From the NCBI GenBank assembly GCA_009760855.2, contig WPIO01000022.1, positions 4,259,501 to 4,323,500 of the forward strand: a stretch of 64,000 nt of DNA, written 5' to 3'. A program made the position numbers and the translations under genes. Positions within the stretch are counted from its first letter, which is position 1. Each line of letters starts with the position of its first letter. Below are positions 24,010 to 34,078 of this stretch, in pieces. The notes beneath the pieces were generated by a model. That model made no database searches. It saw only the letters and a list, made by a program, of their open reading frames with translations, and was not told where the DNA came from. The stretch comes from Cristatella mucedo (Eukaryota; Bryozoa; Phylactolaemata; Cristatellidae).

Positions 24010-24418
24010 CCGGTGGCTGCCGCAGCTGCCTCGTCGAGCTTGGCCCCTACGAAGCTCGGGGCCGAGGGGGGCATGCTCTCGGCTCGCTTCGCTGGCTCGC
24101 TCCTCTTACCCACCCACCTTCCCTACCTACCTACCTACATCTACCTACCCGCTGCTGTCCTTGCCTGGCCAGCCGTCACTAGCCAGCGATCCGACGGCTA
24201 TCCAATCGATAGCTAGCAACTGCAAGAGCAGCCGCTCGACTGCTGCTTCTCCAATGCCGCCTCTCCAATGCCGCCGCTGCCTGCAGCTGCCACCGTCGGT
24301 GGGCGTCTGCTGGCGCTGTCTCACCGGTGCTACCTACCGGTTTACTGATCTGTCTGCTCGATTGTTTCTTACGGAGGCAGGGGGAGGCTGCTGTTGGCGA
24401 TTGAGCATTTGTTTTTGC

Positions 24419-24485
24419 CGGCCTCTCTCTGTCTCTCTGTCTCTGTCTCTCTGTGTCTCTCTGTGTCTCTCTGTGTCTCTCTGTG

Positions 24486-24562
<77 letters not shown>
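24419..24562. repeat. (CT)n / (CTCTGTGT) microsatellite
   Basis: The first half mixes CTCTGT and CTCTCTGTGT units. From about 24495 it is pure (CT)n. It lies about 240 bp before the putative start codon of the receptor gene. Confidence 0.95.
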
Positions 24563-24564
<2 letters not shown>

Positions 24565-24801
24565 GACAATGACTGCACGGATGGATAGTCGAGCTCTGCT
24601 GGCATTTTAGGTGTCAACCGTGATTGAACGCTATTCGCTGGAGGAGCCTTGCACCGTACCCTGCTGCTGCTGGTGCAGTTTTGACAGTATCGTCGCGTAG
24701 CAGCCAGCCGAGGCGACCGACGACTGGGCAAGACAAACGGCAGCCTGCCAGCCGGCATCCCAGCTCCTGGGGACGGTGGCGACTGCGGCAGAAGCTGAGA
24801 G

Positions 24802-24865
24802 ATGAGCACAGCCTTGTGCTTCCAGCTGCTCTGGGCTACAGCATTCCTGGTCGGAGCAGCCCACA
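24802..24865 (+). CDS. FGFRL1: FGFRL1 exon 1: start codon and signal peptide
   Basis: ATG at 24802 opens a frame with a classic signal peptide: MSTALCFQ, a hydrophobic LLWATAFLVGA core and AHS as the likely cleavage context. The exon ends at CAC A|gtaaca, leaving phase 1, which is exactly what exon 2 needs (A+GT gives Ser22). A purine is at -3 (GAGATGA). The alternative is an ATG at 27102 continuous with exon 2, but that frame has a long Arg/Ala-rich lead and a poorer signal sequence. A transcript is needed to decide. Confidence 0.7.
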
Positions 24866-27800
24866 GTAACAGTACGCGAGTGTGCTGCTGCTGCTGCCTT
24901 GCTGCCACCGCCACCCCCCCCCCCCCCCCCCCCGCCGCCACTACTGCTGCTGCTGTTTGCTCACTCATGTCGAAGCGACTTTCTCTTGAAACCATCGGCT
25001 CGTGTGTGCATAATGCGAGTGCAATGCAGTGCCGTGTCGAAATGGGCGCGTTTAGTACGCCGTTTGCTACCTGCTATGCTTAGATGCTGGGCCTTAAATC
25101 GCACTGCCAATGTTCAGAGAAACGATCTGACAAACGTAGCATCGCTAGCGATCTGTACAGTGAATCTTTTGTGCATGCGCAGAACGTACATACGCGTAGG
25201 CACGTATAAGCCGTCTACATATACGTATCGTGTATGCACGTGATGTATACGGTGTGCGAGTGAGTGAGTAGTCATGAGGTAGTGCACTCATGTCGTCGAA
25301 GCCGTCCTTGCCATGTCCCGGCTCTGCCCGCTGACCTCTGCCCACTGACCTCTGCTTGTTGGGCCTTTGCCGGAGCAGCAGCAGCAGCCGGTCAGATCAG
25401 TACTCCTCAGCCTGCGATGGCACGGCCTTGGATTGTTCTATTTCTTCGGTGAGCTGTGTAGGAGCTGGCCGATCGGCCGACACCACCGCCCACCACCTGC
25501 CAGCCTGCCCCCAAGCCTGTGGCTAAGTGTCAGGTTGAGGAGGAATTGAGTCACTCAAGCCCCGGAGCCCGGGGACCCAAACACTGGCAGATTGAAGTGG
25601 AATTAGCCCACAATTTGTTTGCTCGGCGACTCGGCCGGTGTGCCTGCCTCGAGGGCCTGCCAAAAAATGGGAGCGTCGTGCCCGTGTCCTACCCCCAAGG
25701 AGGAGAAGAGCCAGGTTAATTTCTGCCACTGCCACTTGATTAGCCCGTGGCTGCCAGATCAGTCCCTGCGACAGGCCGTCCATTGTTTCTGCCTGGTCCA
25801 TTGCTGCCCCGGCGGCAGCTGAGGCCGTCCCGTGCTTGCTGTGCCCACTGCCGGCTTCTTCGGCTTCGGCTTGCCGGGCTCTGCAGGAGCTCGATGAGTC
25901 GTCGGCGCCACCGAACAGTGCCTACTCTGAGCGTCTGCACTCAGTGGCAGCAGCAGCTCAGCAGCAGCTCAGCTGCTGCTGCGTCTGCTGAAGTGAGCCG
26001 GGGACAAGGCTCGCGTCAGTCACTGCTCGAATCGTCTGGCCGTCCTTGCTTGAGCCTAGAGAGTGCCTTCGTCACGTCCGCATGGCGACTGCGGCCGCTC
26101 GGCTCGCCGAGCAAAGAAGAGAGAAGCGCAAGGCAGCAGGCTCGCAGGCAGTAGCGCGGCGGTGGCAGCGCAGGCCCTCGACCCGGAGGGGCTCCTCGAC
26201 CCGGAGGGGCTCCTCGACCCGGAGGGGCTCCTCGACCCGGAGGGGCTCCTCGACCCGGAGGGGCTCCTCGACCCGGCTCCTCCTAGCAGGCTCCTGGTCT
26301 CTGGCACTTCCGGGCAGCTCCTCCTCCTCCTCCTCCGGACAGCTCTTCGGTGGGAGCGTTTTCTTTTTCGGTGCATCGAAGAGAGAGCGGCGGCGACCGA
26401 AGGCAAATTATCGAGCGATCACAGTCTGCAGTGGCAGCTGCAGCAGCTGGCCAGATAGGCTGCGGTGGTAGGCTTCTAGTGAGCCGTGCCGTCGCTGCAG
26501 ATACTTCGACTCGCTGTGAGGCTGCCGCGGCTGCAGTATGGCGCACGTCTGGCCAGCCGGCCGGCCTGGGGGCACGGCGGAAGGACTTGGCGATGGCGGA
26601 CGCTTAACCTAGTTTAGCAAGCGTAGCTCGCGAAAAGAGGTCTCGCGGTCCCACCAGTCGTCGCGCCTCTTCGTGAGGCACCGAGGGAGGTCGCGGTGAC
26701 GCGCACGCTCGCCGCCGCCTGCGTGCAAGCGAAACAGTGTCGCTTGCTGGCGAGCCTAATGTTGACGGCAAAGTGCCTGGCCGCTGTCTAAGCTCTAAAA
26801 GCTTTGTCAGCACGAGTGTCACTCACGCGAGGCCGCCTGAATGGTCAGCCTGGCCTGAGCGAGTGTGCTTAGCATTGTGACAGCAGGGCTGCTGGTGAAA
26901 CACGAGCGCCAGCTTTGTGTGCCTATTTGCCCGGACCTCTTAGCCGCGAATGGCGTTCCTCTGCAAATAGATTCCAGGCCGACGGCGCAGTTGGTGCATC
27001 TTCGGCGAGCCGGCCCTAGTTGGCCGCCGGCTCTTGGGCTGCCGGGCGACTGGCCTTAGCGCTCGACCGGTCGGCAGCTGCTGCGTAAATGCGAGCGAGC
27101 TGTGCCGCCGCCGCAGCAGCTGCTAGGGCGAGACGTTGCGGCCGACCGCGGCAGGAGCCGGAGCGATGCCGCGCGGGTCGGGCCTTGGGTCCTCGGCGCG
27201 CCTCTTACAGTCGCCGCCGCCTTCTGTCCGTCTCCAGGTCCGCCTGCTCTGGCCGCATCGGCGCCGGCGCCTCACGAGGCTCAGCCATTTTTCACCCGAG
27301 AAAGCAAGTCGGTGCGGCTCCCGTGTCCCGTGACCAATGGCATGTTTATGGAGTGGCTGCACAACGGCAAGACGGTCAGCGAGGCGACTAGCGACGTGAC
27401 ACTGCGCTCGGAAGGCCGGAACAGCTTCCTGCGCATCAACAGTCCGCGGCTCAGCAGCTCCGGCCTGTACACGTGCCGCGTCACCAACGGCTTCGGCTCC
27501 CTCAGTCTCAACATGACGCTCATTGTGCTAGGTGGGTGAGCTGCCCTCTCCTCTCACGCGGCGCCCCAGCGATGCCACGGTCGCCAGCTGCTACCGAGGC
27601 ATCCGAGCCCTGCTTTTGAACAGCTGGCCAGAAGTGCCGCTGCTTTTCGCTTTAATCATTTGCCTTTGTCTATTCCTCTGCAGGGCCGAACGGAACTGCG
27701 GACGGCGGCGCACCGCAGCCCGGAGGTGAGCGTCCTGGCCTGTCCGTTGTTGCGCAATGGCACCACGACCGCTGCGGCGCCGCCGCTGCGGCGAGCGTAA

Positions 27801-30800
27801 TTAAACGACCGTGCGCTTTGAACTGCGCCGCCGGGCCTGGCGCTGCGGCTAAGCGGCCGGCTGTGCTTCGACGCTGCGGCGCCAGCTGCCGTGCCGCGGC
27901 GCCAGCTGTGACCACCGCTACCGGCGAGCGCTTTGTGCAGCTAATGGGTCGCTGGCTGGCGGGGCGCGAGAGCCCGAGCGACGGCTACAGCAGCTGGGAT
28001 GCGCTGCTGCCGCTGCGGCTTCCGCCGATGCTGCTGCTGCTGCATGCCACATAGCCGACCGTGTCGTTGCAGCTGATTGAGCAAACGTTTATCCTGCCAT
28101 CAGATCTCGAAGGTCCCCTGTCTGCTCGAGGCCGAGGCAGTATGCTTGCGCACGAGAGTGGTCTGCCGCCGCCCCCCACTCTTTTCTGCCACTAGAGCGC
28201 TGCAAGCATATGCACGGCACGGCGAGCTTAGCAATCTCCTGAGCACCGAGTTGGTCGATGCCTTCGGAATGAAGCGGTCCCTGCGGCCGCGGCGGCGAGC
28301 GGGCCACCAAGCCAATCCGTCCGAAGGCCAGGCCCGAGTGACAGCAGCGCCTAGCACGCCGCGACATCGCATTTATTGCATGCCATCTAGCGACTACTCA
28401 CTATCGGTCGCCTCGGCCAGCGGCTTACTAATCAGTATCTAATCTGTATTGGGCCAGGGTGTCGAGACCTTGACTTTGGCGTGTTTTAACCTTGGCGGGA
28501 TGCCCTGCAAAGCAAGCCCTGCAGGTGCCAAGTTAGCTTGCTTGCTTGCTGCCGTGCGTCTTCAGCGTCCGTCCGTCCGTCTGTTCGTGCAGACGAGCCG
28601 CCTCACTTCACCAGTGCGGACGCCGTGAATCAGGAGGTGACTGCTTCTGCCACGGTGCGCCTGCGTTGCCGAGCCAGAGGCAAGCCCCAGCCGTCGGTCA
28701 AGTGGTTCCTCAACGGCGCCGAGCTGGTCGACGACGCGGCGGCGGCGAGGATGCCGCTTGCCTCCTCTCGAGGTGGCGGCGGCAGCTCCTCCTCCTCCCT
28801 CTTTGAGCTCGGTGGCCAGCAGCTGCGACTGGAGGGCCTGAAGGCTGCCGACGGCGGCAGCTACACGTGCCTCGCCTACAACCGCGCCGGCTCGGTGAAC
28901 CACACCTACTTGCTCGTGGTCCACGGTGAGGGGGCAGAGGCACGACCGAGGTGCTGCTGCCTCGGCGGCGTCCGGCTAGCCGACCGCATGGATTCCTTGC
29001 TCGCTGCAAGCGGCGTCCGTTAGTCACCTGACCGCCGCCGCCCGGCTTGCCGGCGAGCGAGAGGCACGGCGACTGCCAGCCACTTGCTGTCGCTTCATTG
29101 CCCTACTTCCGCCCTCATCTGCAGAGCCGAGCCAGTCATCGCCCGACCGCGGCCCGTCCATCCAGCCGCTTGGCAATCGCTCGTTTTCGGCCGGCGACGT
29201 CGCCGTCCTGCAGTGCCTAGTCAACAGCGCCACGACGCCTCGAATCCGGGTGAGTCCGCCCGCTGTCGCAGCCTCCTCCGCGCACGCATGCTGCCGTCGC
29301 TTCGAGCCGCAGGCGCTGGGCGTCGGAGCCCACTGCATGCGTGCCTGCCTGATCCTCCGGCCGGCGGTGGTGGTGGTGGCGGCGTGCTCGTTCAGCGCTC
29401 CTTCGTCGTAGCCAGTTTGCTGATGGCGGCAATGGCGGTGGCTGACCTGTCTTGCTCTCTTTTCCCCTGGTCGGCAGTGGCTGAAGGAGGCTTCGGAGGG
29501 GCAACAGAGATGCGACCTGCTTGAGAGCACCGAGACGCCGGAGACGATCGGCGGACGCAAGTTTGTGCACATCAAGCGCTCCGTCTACACGCAAGCCACC
29601 CTGTCGCAGCCGAGCGCCCATCTGGGCAAACTGCACATTAACTCCATTCGGCCCGAGTATGCTGGCATCTACCTCTGTCAGGCCACCGTCGGCAGCCAGG
29701 TGCTGTACCAGGAGACCTACGTCAGCGTCACCACCGGTGAGCAGCCGAAGTCCTAAGTCTGTCTCGCCCAATGCTGCATTCAGAAGGGGGGGGGGTAAGG
29801 TGCTGTGGTCGGTTAATATCCAGTAGCAGACGGCGCAGCCGAGCTCAGTAGTGCGACTAGAGTGAAAAAAGCATTCGAATTTCATGCTGCTGAGTCGACT
29901 CCTTCCTGTGCTCTCCCTGTCTCACTCTCCCTGTCTCACTCTCCCTGTCTCACTCTCCCTGTCTGTCTGTCTGTCTCTCTCGTTCGTAGCCACTCCTTAA
30001 CTAACTCGGTCAGCTTCGGCTGGTCTCGGCCTTTGTCGAGTGAAATTAACCCTTTGGTTGGTTATGAGCTTGAGATAGGCTCTCGAGAAAGCCTGGAGGC
30101 ACCGCACTCTCTCAGCCTGCATTATGCAGGTGCAAGGCCCGATGCAATGCTCAATCTCAGCTGGCACGTGGAGTGTGTTCAGCTAGATGAGAAATGTCAC
30201 TGTCATTAGCTAACCTAGATGGTAAAGCGTGCTGTAATTGATGCACAGGTAAATGATGCGCCCACAGTCGGGCACCAGCTTATGGTGGCGCACGAACGTA
30301 AATAACCGCCGTGTTTACTTGCTGGCTCTCGCATCAAAGTGCCCGAGCCGGTAGCATCGCACGTGTACCGGCTCGGTAGCCCTAAGCAGACATTGGCGCA
30401 GACATAAACAGATGAACGCGCGCGCAGGAGCAGCTCCTACGCACCCTTGCACCGCACGCCCTTTCCAGCCTCCGCACGGAGGACATCTGAAGAGCGCTCG
30501 CCGTCGGTCTGTCTGCAGCCACCCATTGCTGCTGCCGTCCCAGGCCCCCCTCGGCAAAACCAATGTTGCTGCTGCTGCTGCGGCCTGGCTACGCGTGCTC
30601 ATGCAGCATCGCTTCGCTCTTGCAGACGATCCAGATGTTGGCGGTGCTGCAGGCAGGGGCGACAGCGTCGGCGGCTTACCTCCGCTGTCGCCTCCGCCGC
30701 CGTCCTCGTCCTCTTCGCCAAGCTGGCCGTACGTGTTCGGCTCGCAGTCGGCCACGCTGGCCGTCATCGTGGCGGTGCCGTCGCTAATAGCCATCCTTGT

Positions 30801-31488
30801 CGCCATCGTGGTCATATACACCGTCAACAAGCGCAAGCAGGAGAGGCGGGCCCACGATGCCAAGCAGAAGCGGCTGCTGCTGCGTCACGACGGCGGCGGC
30901 TATCACCAGCGCCCGCAGCTGCAGCAGCAGCAGCATCAGCTGCTGCTGCTGCAGCAGCAGCAGCATGGGTCGTGTGGCGGCGGCGGCGGCGCGCCCAACG
31001 AGGTTTCCGTTAGCCCGGACTTTGCCGCCTTTGAGGAGAAGGCTTCGAGCTGCAGAGGCAGCGCCGTCAGCTCGGCATCCATGGCTGCCGGCTTCCGGCC
31101 GGCCGCATCACCGGGTGTGGCGGTGGCGCTGCTGGGCGCCGCCGTACCACTGCAGCTGGCGACGAAGGGGCCGCATCGCCTGCCGCTGGCCACCGCCTAC
31201 TCGTGCTCGGACGGTAGCTACCACTCGTTCGTCCAGCAGCAGCCCGCGTACTATGGGCAGCCGCAGCTGCGCTGCGGAGGCGGCGGCGATTACGCTCCGT
31301 CGGCAACGTCTTCTGACTCGGAGAGCCACTTCTCCAGCGTCTCGCGTTGCCGCGAGGGCCGCGGGCACCGCGCTCAGCAGGCGCTGCCGCCGCTGCGCTT
31401 TGCCCAGCCCATGTCCGACTACGACGACTACGCAGCATCGCCCATGCAGCGCACCTGCCCGCCTCCGCCACCCCCCAGCGTCTACTGA
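24802..31488 (+). CDS. FGFRL1: FGFRL1-like (nou-darake type) receptor, 7 coding exons
   Basis: Joined exons 24802-24865, 27238-27531, 27684-27725, 28593-28925, 29125-29249, 29478-29736 and 30626-31488 give 1980 nt, or 659 residues plus TGA. Layout: signal peptide (1-22), Ig1 (Cys51-Cys101, Trp61), short linker (120-133), Ig2 (Cys159-Cys226, Trp171), Ig3 (Cys275-Cys353, Trp287), transmembrane helix (about 414-439) and cytoplasmic tail (440-659). TNGFGSLSLNMTLIVL at the end of Ig1 is the FGFRL1 signature (human has TNGFGSLSVNYTLVVL). NRAGSVNHTY in Ig2 matches NRAGAINATY. No kinase motif (GxGxxG, HRD, DFG) is present. By family knowledge it binds FGF ligands at the cell surface without tyrosine kinase signalling; in planarians the homologue restricts brain identity to the head. 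N-glycosylation sequons are at 113, 122, 236 and 262. The tail is longer than in human FGFRL1 (total 504 residues). The exon 1 assignment is the least certain part. Confidence 0.9.
24914..24933. repeat. 20-base C homopolymer in intron 1
   Basis: An uninterrupted C run 48 bp after the exon 1 donor. It forms proline or glycine runs in false ORFs. Confidence 0.9.
26174..26278. repeat. 18 bp tandem array in intron 1
   Basis: The unit CGACCCGGAGGGGCTCCT is repeated five times head to tail with a sixth, partial copy. The copies look identical, which suggests recent expansion. Confidence 0.95.
27238..27531 (+). CDS. FGFRL1: FGFRL1 exon 2: Ig domain 1
   Basis: It encodes residues 22-119 plus the first base of codon 120. 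The Ig1 core is SVRLPCPV (Cys51), MEWLHNGKT (Trp61) and SSSGLYTCRVTNGFGSL (Cys101). The sequence ends NMTLIVL, with a sequon at Asn113. The domain shows the D-x-G-x-Y-x-C pattern of I-set domains with SSG in place of DAG. The donor is G|GTGGGT. Confidence 0.9.
27684..27725 (+). CDS. FGFRL1: FGFRL1 exon 3: 42 nt linker micro-exon
   Basis: This small in-frame exon (42 nt, phase 1 to phase 1) encodes residues 120-133, GPNGTADGGAPQPG. It lies between Ig1 and Ig2, the position of the acid box in FGFRs. Here it has a single acidic residue and a sequon at Asn122. The acceptor TATTCCTCTGCAG and donor GTGAGC are strong. Because it is symmetric, skipping it would keep the frame. Confidence 0.8.
27726..28592 (+). 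other. FGFRL1: FGFRL1 intron 3 (867 bp)
   Basis: The donor is GTGAGC and the acceptor is TCTGTTCGTGCAG. There is no repeat copy or nested gene. Intron 2 (27532-27683) is only 152 bp. Confidence 0.8.
28593..28925 (+). CDS. FGFRL1: FGFRL1 exon 4: Ig domain 2
   Basis: The whole Ig2 is in one phase 1-1 exon, residues 134-244. It opens DEPPHFTSAD, then TVRLRCRARGKPQPSVKWFL (Cys159, Trp171), and ends LKAADGGSYTCLAYNRAGSV (Cys226) with NHT at 236. The GKPQP-W core is typical of FGF-binding Ig2 domains. A Ser/Gly-rich insert at 191-202 (RGGGGSSSSS) lengthens the C-E region compared with vertebrate FGFRL1. Confidence 0.9.
29125..29249 (+). CDS. FGFRL1: FGFRL1 exon 5: first half of Ig domain 3
   Basis: It encodes residues 245-286, EPSQSSPDRG... 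to TTPRIR, including Cys275 in AVLQCLVNS and a sequon at Asn262. It ends in phase 0 at CGG|gtgagt, just before the Ig3 tryptophan. The acceptor is TTCCGCCCTCATCTGCAG. Confidence 0.88.
29478..29736 (+). CDS. FGFRL1: FGFRL1 exon 6: second half of Ig domain 3
   Basis: It encodes residues 287-372 from WLKEASEGQQ to YQETYVSVTT. GGRKFV at 311-316 matches the FGFRL1 phrase GGQKFV. IRPEYAGIYLCQA carries Cys353. Cys298 is an extra cysteine between the conserved pair. The donor is G|GTGAGC, phase 1. Confidence 0.9.
29737..30625 (+). other. FGFRL1: FGFRL1 intron 6 (889 bp)
   Basis: The acceptor is CGCTTCGCTCTTGCAG. At about 29913-29960 a CTCTCCCTGTCTCA unit of about 14 bp is repeated about three times, followed by CTGT repeats. 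No second Ig3b-type exon is seen in it. Confidence 0.75.
30626..31488 (+). CDS. FGFRL1: FGFRL1 exon 7: juxtamembrane, TM helix and cytoplasmic tail
   Basis: It encodes residues 373-659. A Pro/Ser-rich stalk (390-405) precedes the helix SATLAVIVAVPSLIAILVAI... and the stop-transfer NKRKQERR. The tail holds a Gln/His/Leu tract (470-486, from CAG/CTG repeats), GGGGG, Ser-rich segments, SDYDDY and a PPPPPPSVY terminus. No kinase domain can follow because TGA at 31486 ends the frame and no further kinase-like exon is seen downstream. Vertebrate FGFRL1 tails are His-rich; here only scattered His occurs. Confidence 0.88.
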
Positions 31489-33957
31489 CATCGGCACAGA
31501 GACGTGCGTGCAGTCAGGCACTACGTCCCACGGACGATGAGGCAGCGAGCAGTCGATGCTGCCCTAGTCAAGATGGTTCCAGAGCAAGGTTGGCAAGTGC
31601 ACGGGCGTCTGTGCGGCTGCTGAGGGAAGGACTCGGCCGATATCCGCCTGAAACGCCTGCGCTGCTGCTGCTGGGCCGTGCTGCCATGCTTTGGGCCTCC
31701 CTCCTAGTCAATGGCCGTCTCGTGGGCAAGCACGGTGGTGCTCGGCATGGGAGAGGCGTGAGCGATTTGCTGCTACTAGCCAATCGCCAAGGACACGGCT
31801 TCTTCTCGGCTGGCTAGCACTGGATTAGAGGGCCCTGGTCAGTGGTCCGTGTGTTCACCACTGTGGGCTGCAGGGAGAAGACTGGCATGGCATGGCATGG
31901 CATGGCATGGCATGGCATGGCTGGCTGCAGACTCAGACAGTGCAGATTGTAGTCAGGCCCAAGCGCTAGCACCCTTACAGAGCTGGCTCAGAAGTTGACG
32001 AGTTGTTATTGTTACTGCATGGTCAGCTGAGCCTCTCGTGTAAGGCCTCTGGCATGCTGATTTATCAATGAAATATTTATTTGTGTATGTGCTGCCGGTG
32101 TTGCTTGATTCACCTCTGCATCAAGCTGCGAACGAGCCCGGCTGAAACTGACTGACCAATGCCGAAGAAGTCGTTCTCTGCTTGATTTGGCGATGAATGT
32201 ACTACTTTGGCTTGAGAGATGACAAATTATTGCATCGATTTACTCTACTGGTATAAGTCTTGTTACACGCATGAATACCACGTGTGTGGCCTTAGCTGAT
32301 TTGGGTAACCCCGATCTAAAATCAACTTGTTATTACCGTGGGTTGACCTTTGCACTAATCGTTAAGGCTACCGGTAAGCTGTCGATGAGGGTACAGGACG
32401 AGCACGAGTATTTTCCAAGCATTTATTATAATCACGTGCATTCCGTCGCAGCCAGCAGCCCTGACTCGAGATTCACCTTGGTCGGTTGTCTGGTCATCAC
32501 AGCTTCGTACGTCATTCACGTCAGCTGCTCATCCGATAGTGTCTTGAGCCTCTTATTTATTAGAGACCTCTCAGCTCTTCCCTTCGCGAGCACTGTGGAT
32601 GCATAGCACGTTACCACTGGCCAGATCAGTGTCAGTAGCAGTAGCTACATCTAAATCCGTTTACCATCGTGCTGCATCAACTAATCTGGATTTGTAAATG
32701 GTGGCCAGGAAGTAATCCTACCGGATTACGAGAACCATACCACCTCTCGGGCCCCCTCGGACTTTCTCGGCTTCGATCTGGTAGGATCAGCATTGGGCCT
32801 GGTCAGATGGGCAACCACTGTGCACCACCCACGGCTTGGCTGAGGAAGTCTGCAATACTAGTAAACGTTATCCTCACGACTGCCGGTGAGATACTTTGGT
32901 GTTTATAGTCCTCCAAGTAGCTTTGCGGCTCAGGGGAGGCTGCTTGCTACCTTGTGATGGCTGGCAGCGTTTTCCATGTACGATTAACCTTTCTTAAGAA
33001 GCGCTAGCTCAGCTCATCGATTATTTGATCTGTCACCTAAGCAAATGAGCATGTCGCCGGAACTATTTGCAGTAGAAGCCAGGGCGAGGCAGGGCCGCGG
33101 CAATGAAAGGGAGAGAGCTCGCCGAGCTCTCGGCCGCCCACTCTCTGGCGTTAGCCCCCCCCCCCCCAGCGGACCGCAAACGCCACCTGCGCCACCGGTG
33201 GATGCTTACCGCGTATGACATCGGCTGTTGTGGTCGACCAGCCGGCAGACCCCAGACGGTACTCTTGGCCACGCCTAGGCGCCTTGCTCATTCGCTGTCA
33301 GCAGCTGGCCGAAACGGTCCACGACGACGACACGAACTTGTCAATCAAACAGCTCGAGGCCTCGATTCGCTTCATTATTTTCAGAGCGCCCGACAATTGA
33401 TGGCGACAGTACTGGAAAGTCTTTGTCGTCCTAGCTGTCTCGCTGGTAGGAGCACATTTCCTTGGCCCGAGTCGTGGTCGTATCCGAGAGCGGCCACTTA
33501 GGCTAAGGCTTGACGACCGTGGCCGAGTCCTCAAAGCCTCGAAGCTCTCACTTCTATTCTTCAACTCATGCTGGTTGTCAGCTACTAGCGACCGGCCTCC
33601 CTTCAGCCGATGGGAACCGCGGTTGTAGTTTAAGATCGCGAAAGTTGCATACCGCCACCTTTTCGTCGAAATTTTTATTTTTTCACCCTTGACTCACACC
33701 TATTTACCACCGTTGCATGTGTGTCTTTGGCTGACGCAATCTGCGATCCAAGTTCCTATGTGCGTAGCTTTTTTGGTGCCGTACTATAGCGCATAAATAA
33801 TGTAGGCTTAGCCAAGACGAGGCTGATGAGGGAACCAGACCTTGACCTCGAGCTTCAATGTGAAGACCTTTACAGCAGTTTTTAGGAAGGATGGCTACAG
33901 GTAAGTATTAATGTGCGTGTGTAATAATGCTCTCACTCCTGCATACTGCCTACAGCA
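31489..33957 (+). other. 3' flank / probable 3' UTR of the FGFRL1-like gene
   Basis: No canonical AATAAA is seen in the first kilobase. AATGAAATATTTATTTG near 32070 is the most UTR-like AT-rich patch. A pentamer TGGCA is repeated seven times at 31883-31920. A C run lies near 33157-33168. No further gene is recognised. Confidence 0.5.
31883..31920. repeat. (TGGCA)7 pentamer repeat
   Basis: Seven perfect TGGCA units plus TGG, about 400 bp after the receptor stop codon and so possibly within the 3' UTR. Confidence 0.95.
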
Positions 33958-33958
33958 A

Positions 33959-34023
<65 letters not shown>

Positions 34024-34078
34024 CGCTTTAATTATATATATATACATCGCTTTAATTATATATATATATAATTAAAGC
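33958..34078. repeat. (AT)n with repeated GCTTTAATTA phrases
   Basis: Alternating TA tracts are broken three times by CGCTTTAATTA. The end (ATTAAAGCG) is the reverse complement of that phrase, so the stretch can fold back. It leads directly into repeat X. Confidence 0.9.

Larger units (their letters stand above)
21061..24400. other. CpG-dense region upstream of the FGFRL1-like gene
   Basis: GC-rich DNA with abundant CpG runs up to the first coding exon. It holds a C/T microsatellite (21923-22044), a 27-base G run and many open frames without domains. By position it is the best candidate for the promoter and 5' untranslated exon(s) of the receptor gene. A donor-like AAGT|GTGAGT near 23424 could end a non-coding exon, but this is speculation. 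Confidence 0.4.
24866..27237 (+). other. FGFRL1: FGFRL1 intron 1 (2372 bp)
   Basis: The donor is GTAACA and the acceptor is CTTCTGTCCGTCTCCAG. It contains a 20-base C run (24914-24933), an 18 bp tandem array (26174-26278) and GC-rich unique sequence. Long ORFs within it are overlapping and low complexity, and no nested gene is supported. Confidence 0.65.

Noticed and set aside
24420-24562. Ser/Leu-rich secreted protein ORFs
   Set aside because: Translation of the (CT)n microsatellite.
26174-26278. CRISPR-like array
   Set aside because: Units are contiguous with no spacers, in an animal intron.
27102-27237. In-frame 5' extension of exon 2 as the receptor N-terminus
   Set aside because: Arg/Ala-rich with a poor secretory signal; the phase-matched signal peptide exon at 24802 is the better explanation, though a transcript is needed.
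29737-30625. Alternative Ig3 exon (IIIb/IIIc type)
   Set aside because: No second W...C Ig half-domain is found in the intron, and FGFRL1 genes are not known to use this switch.
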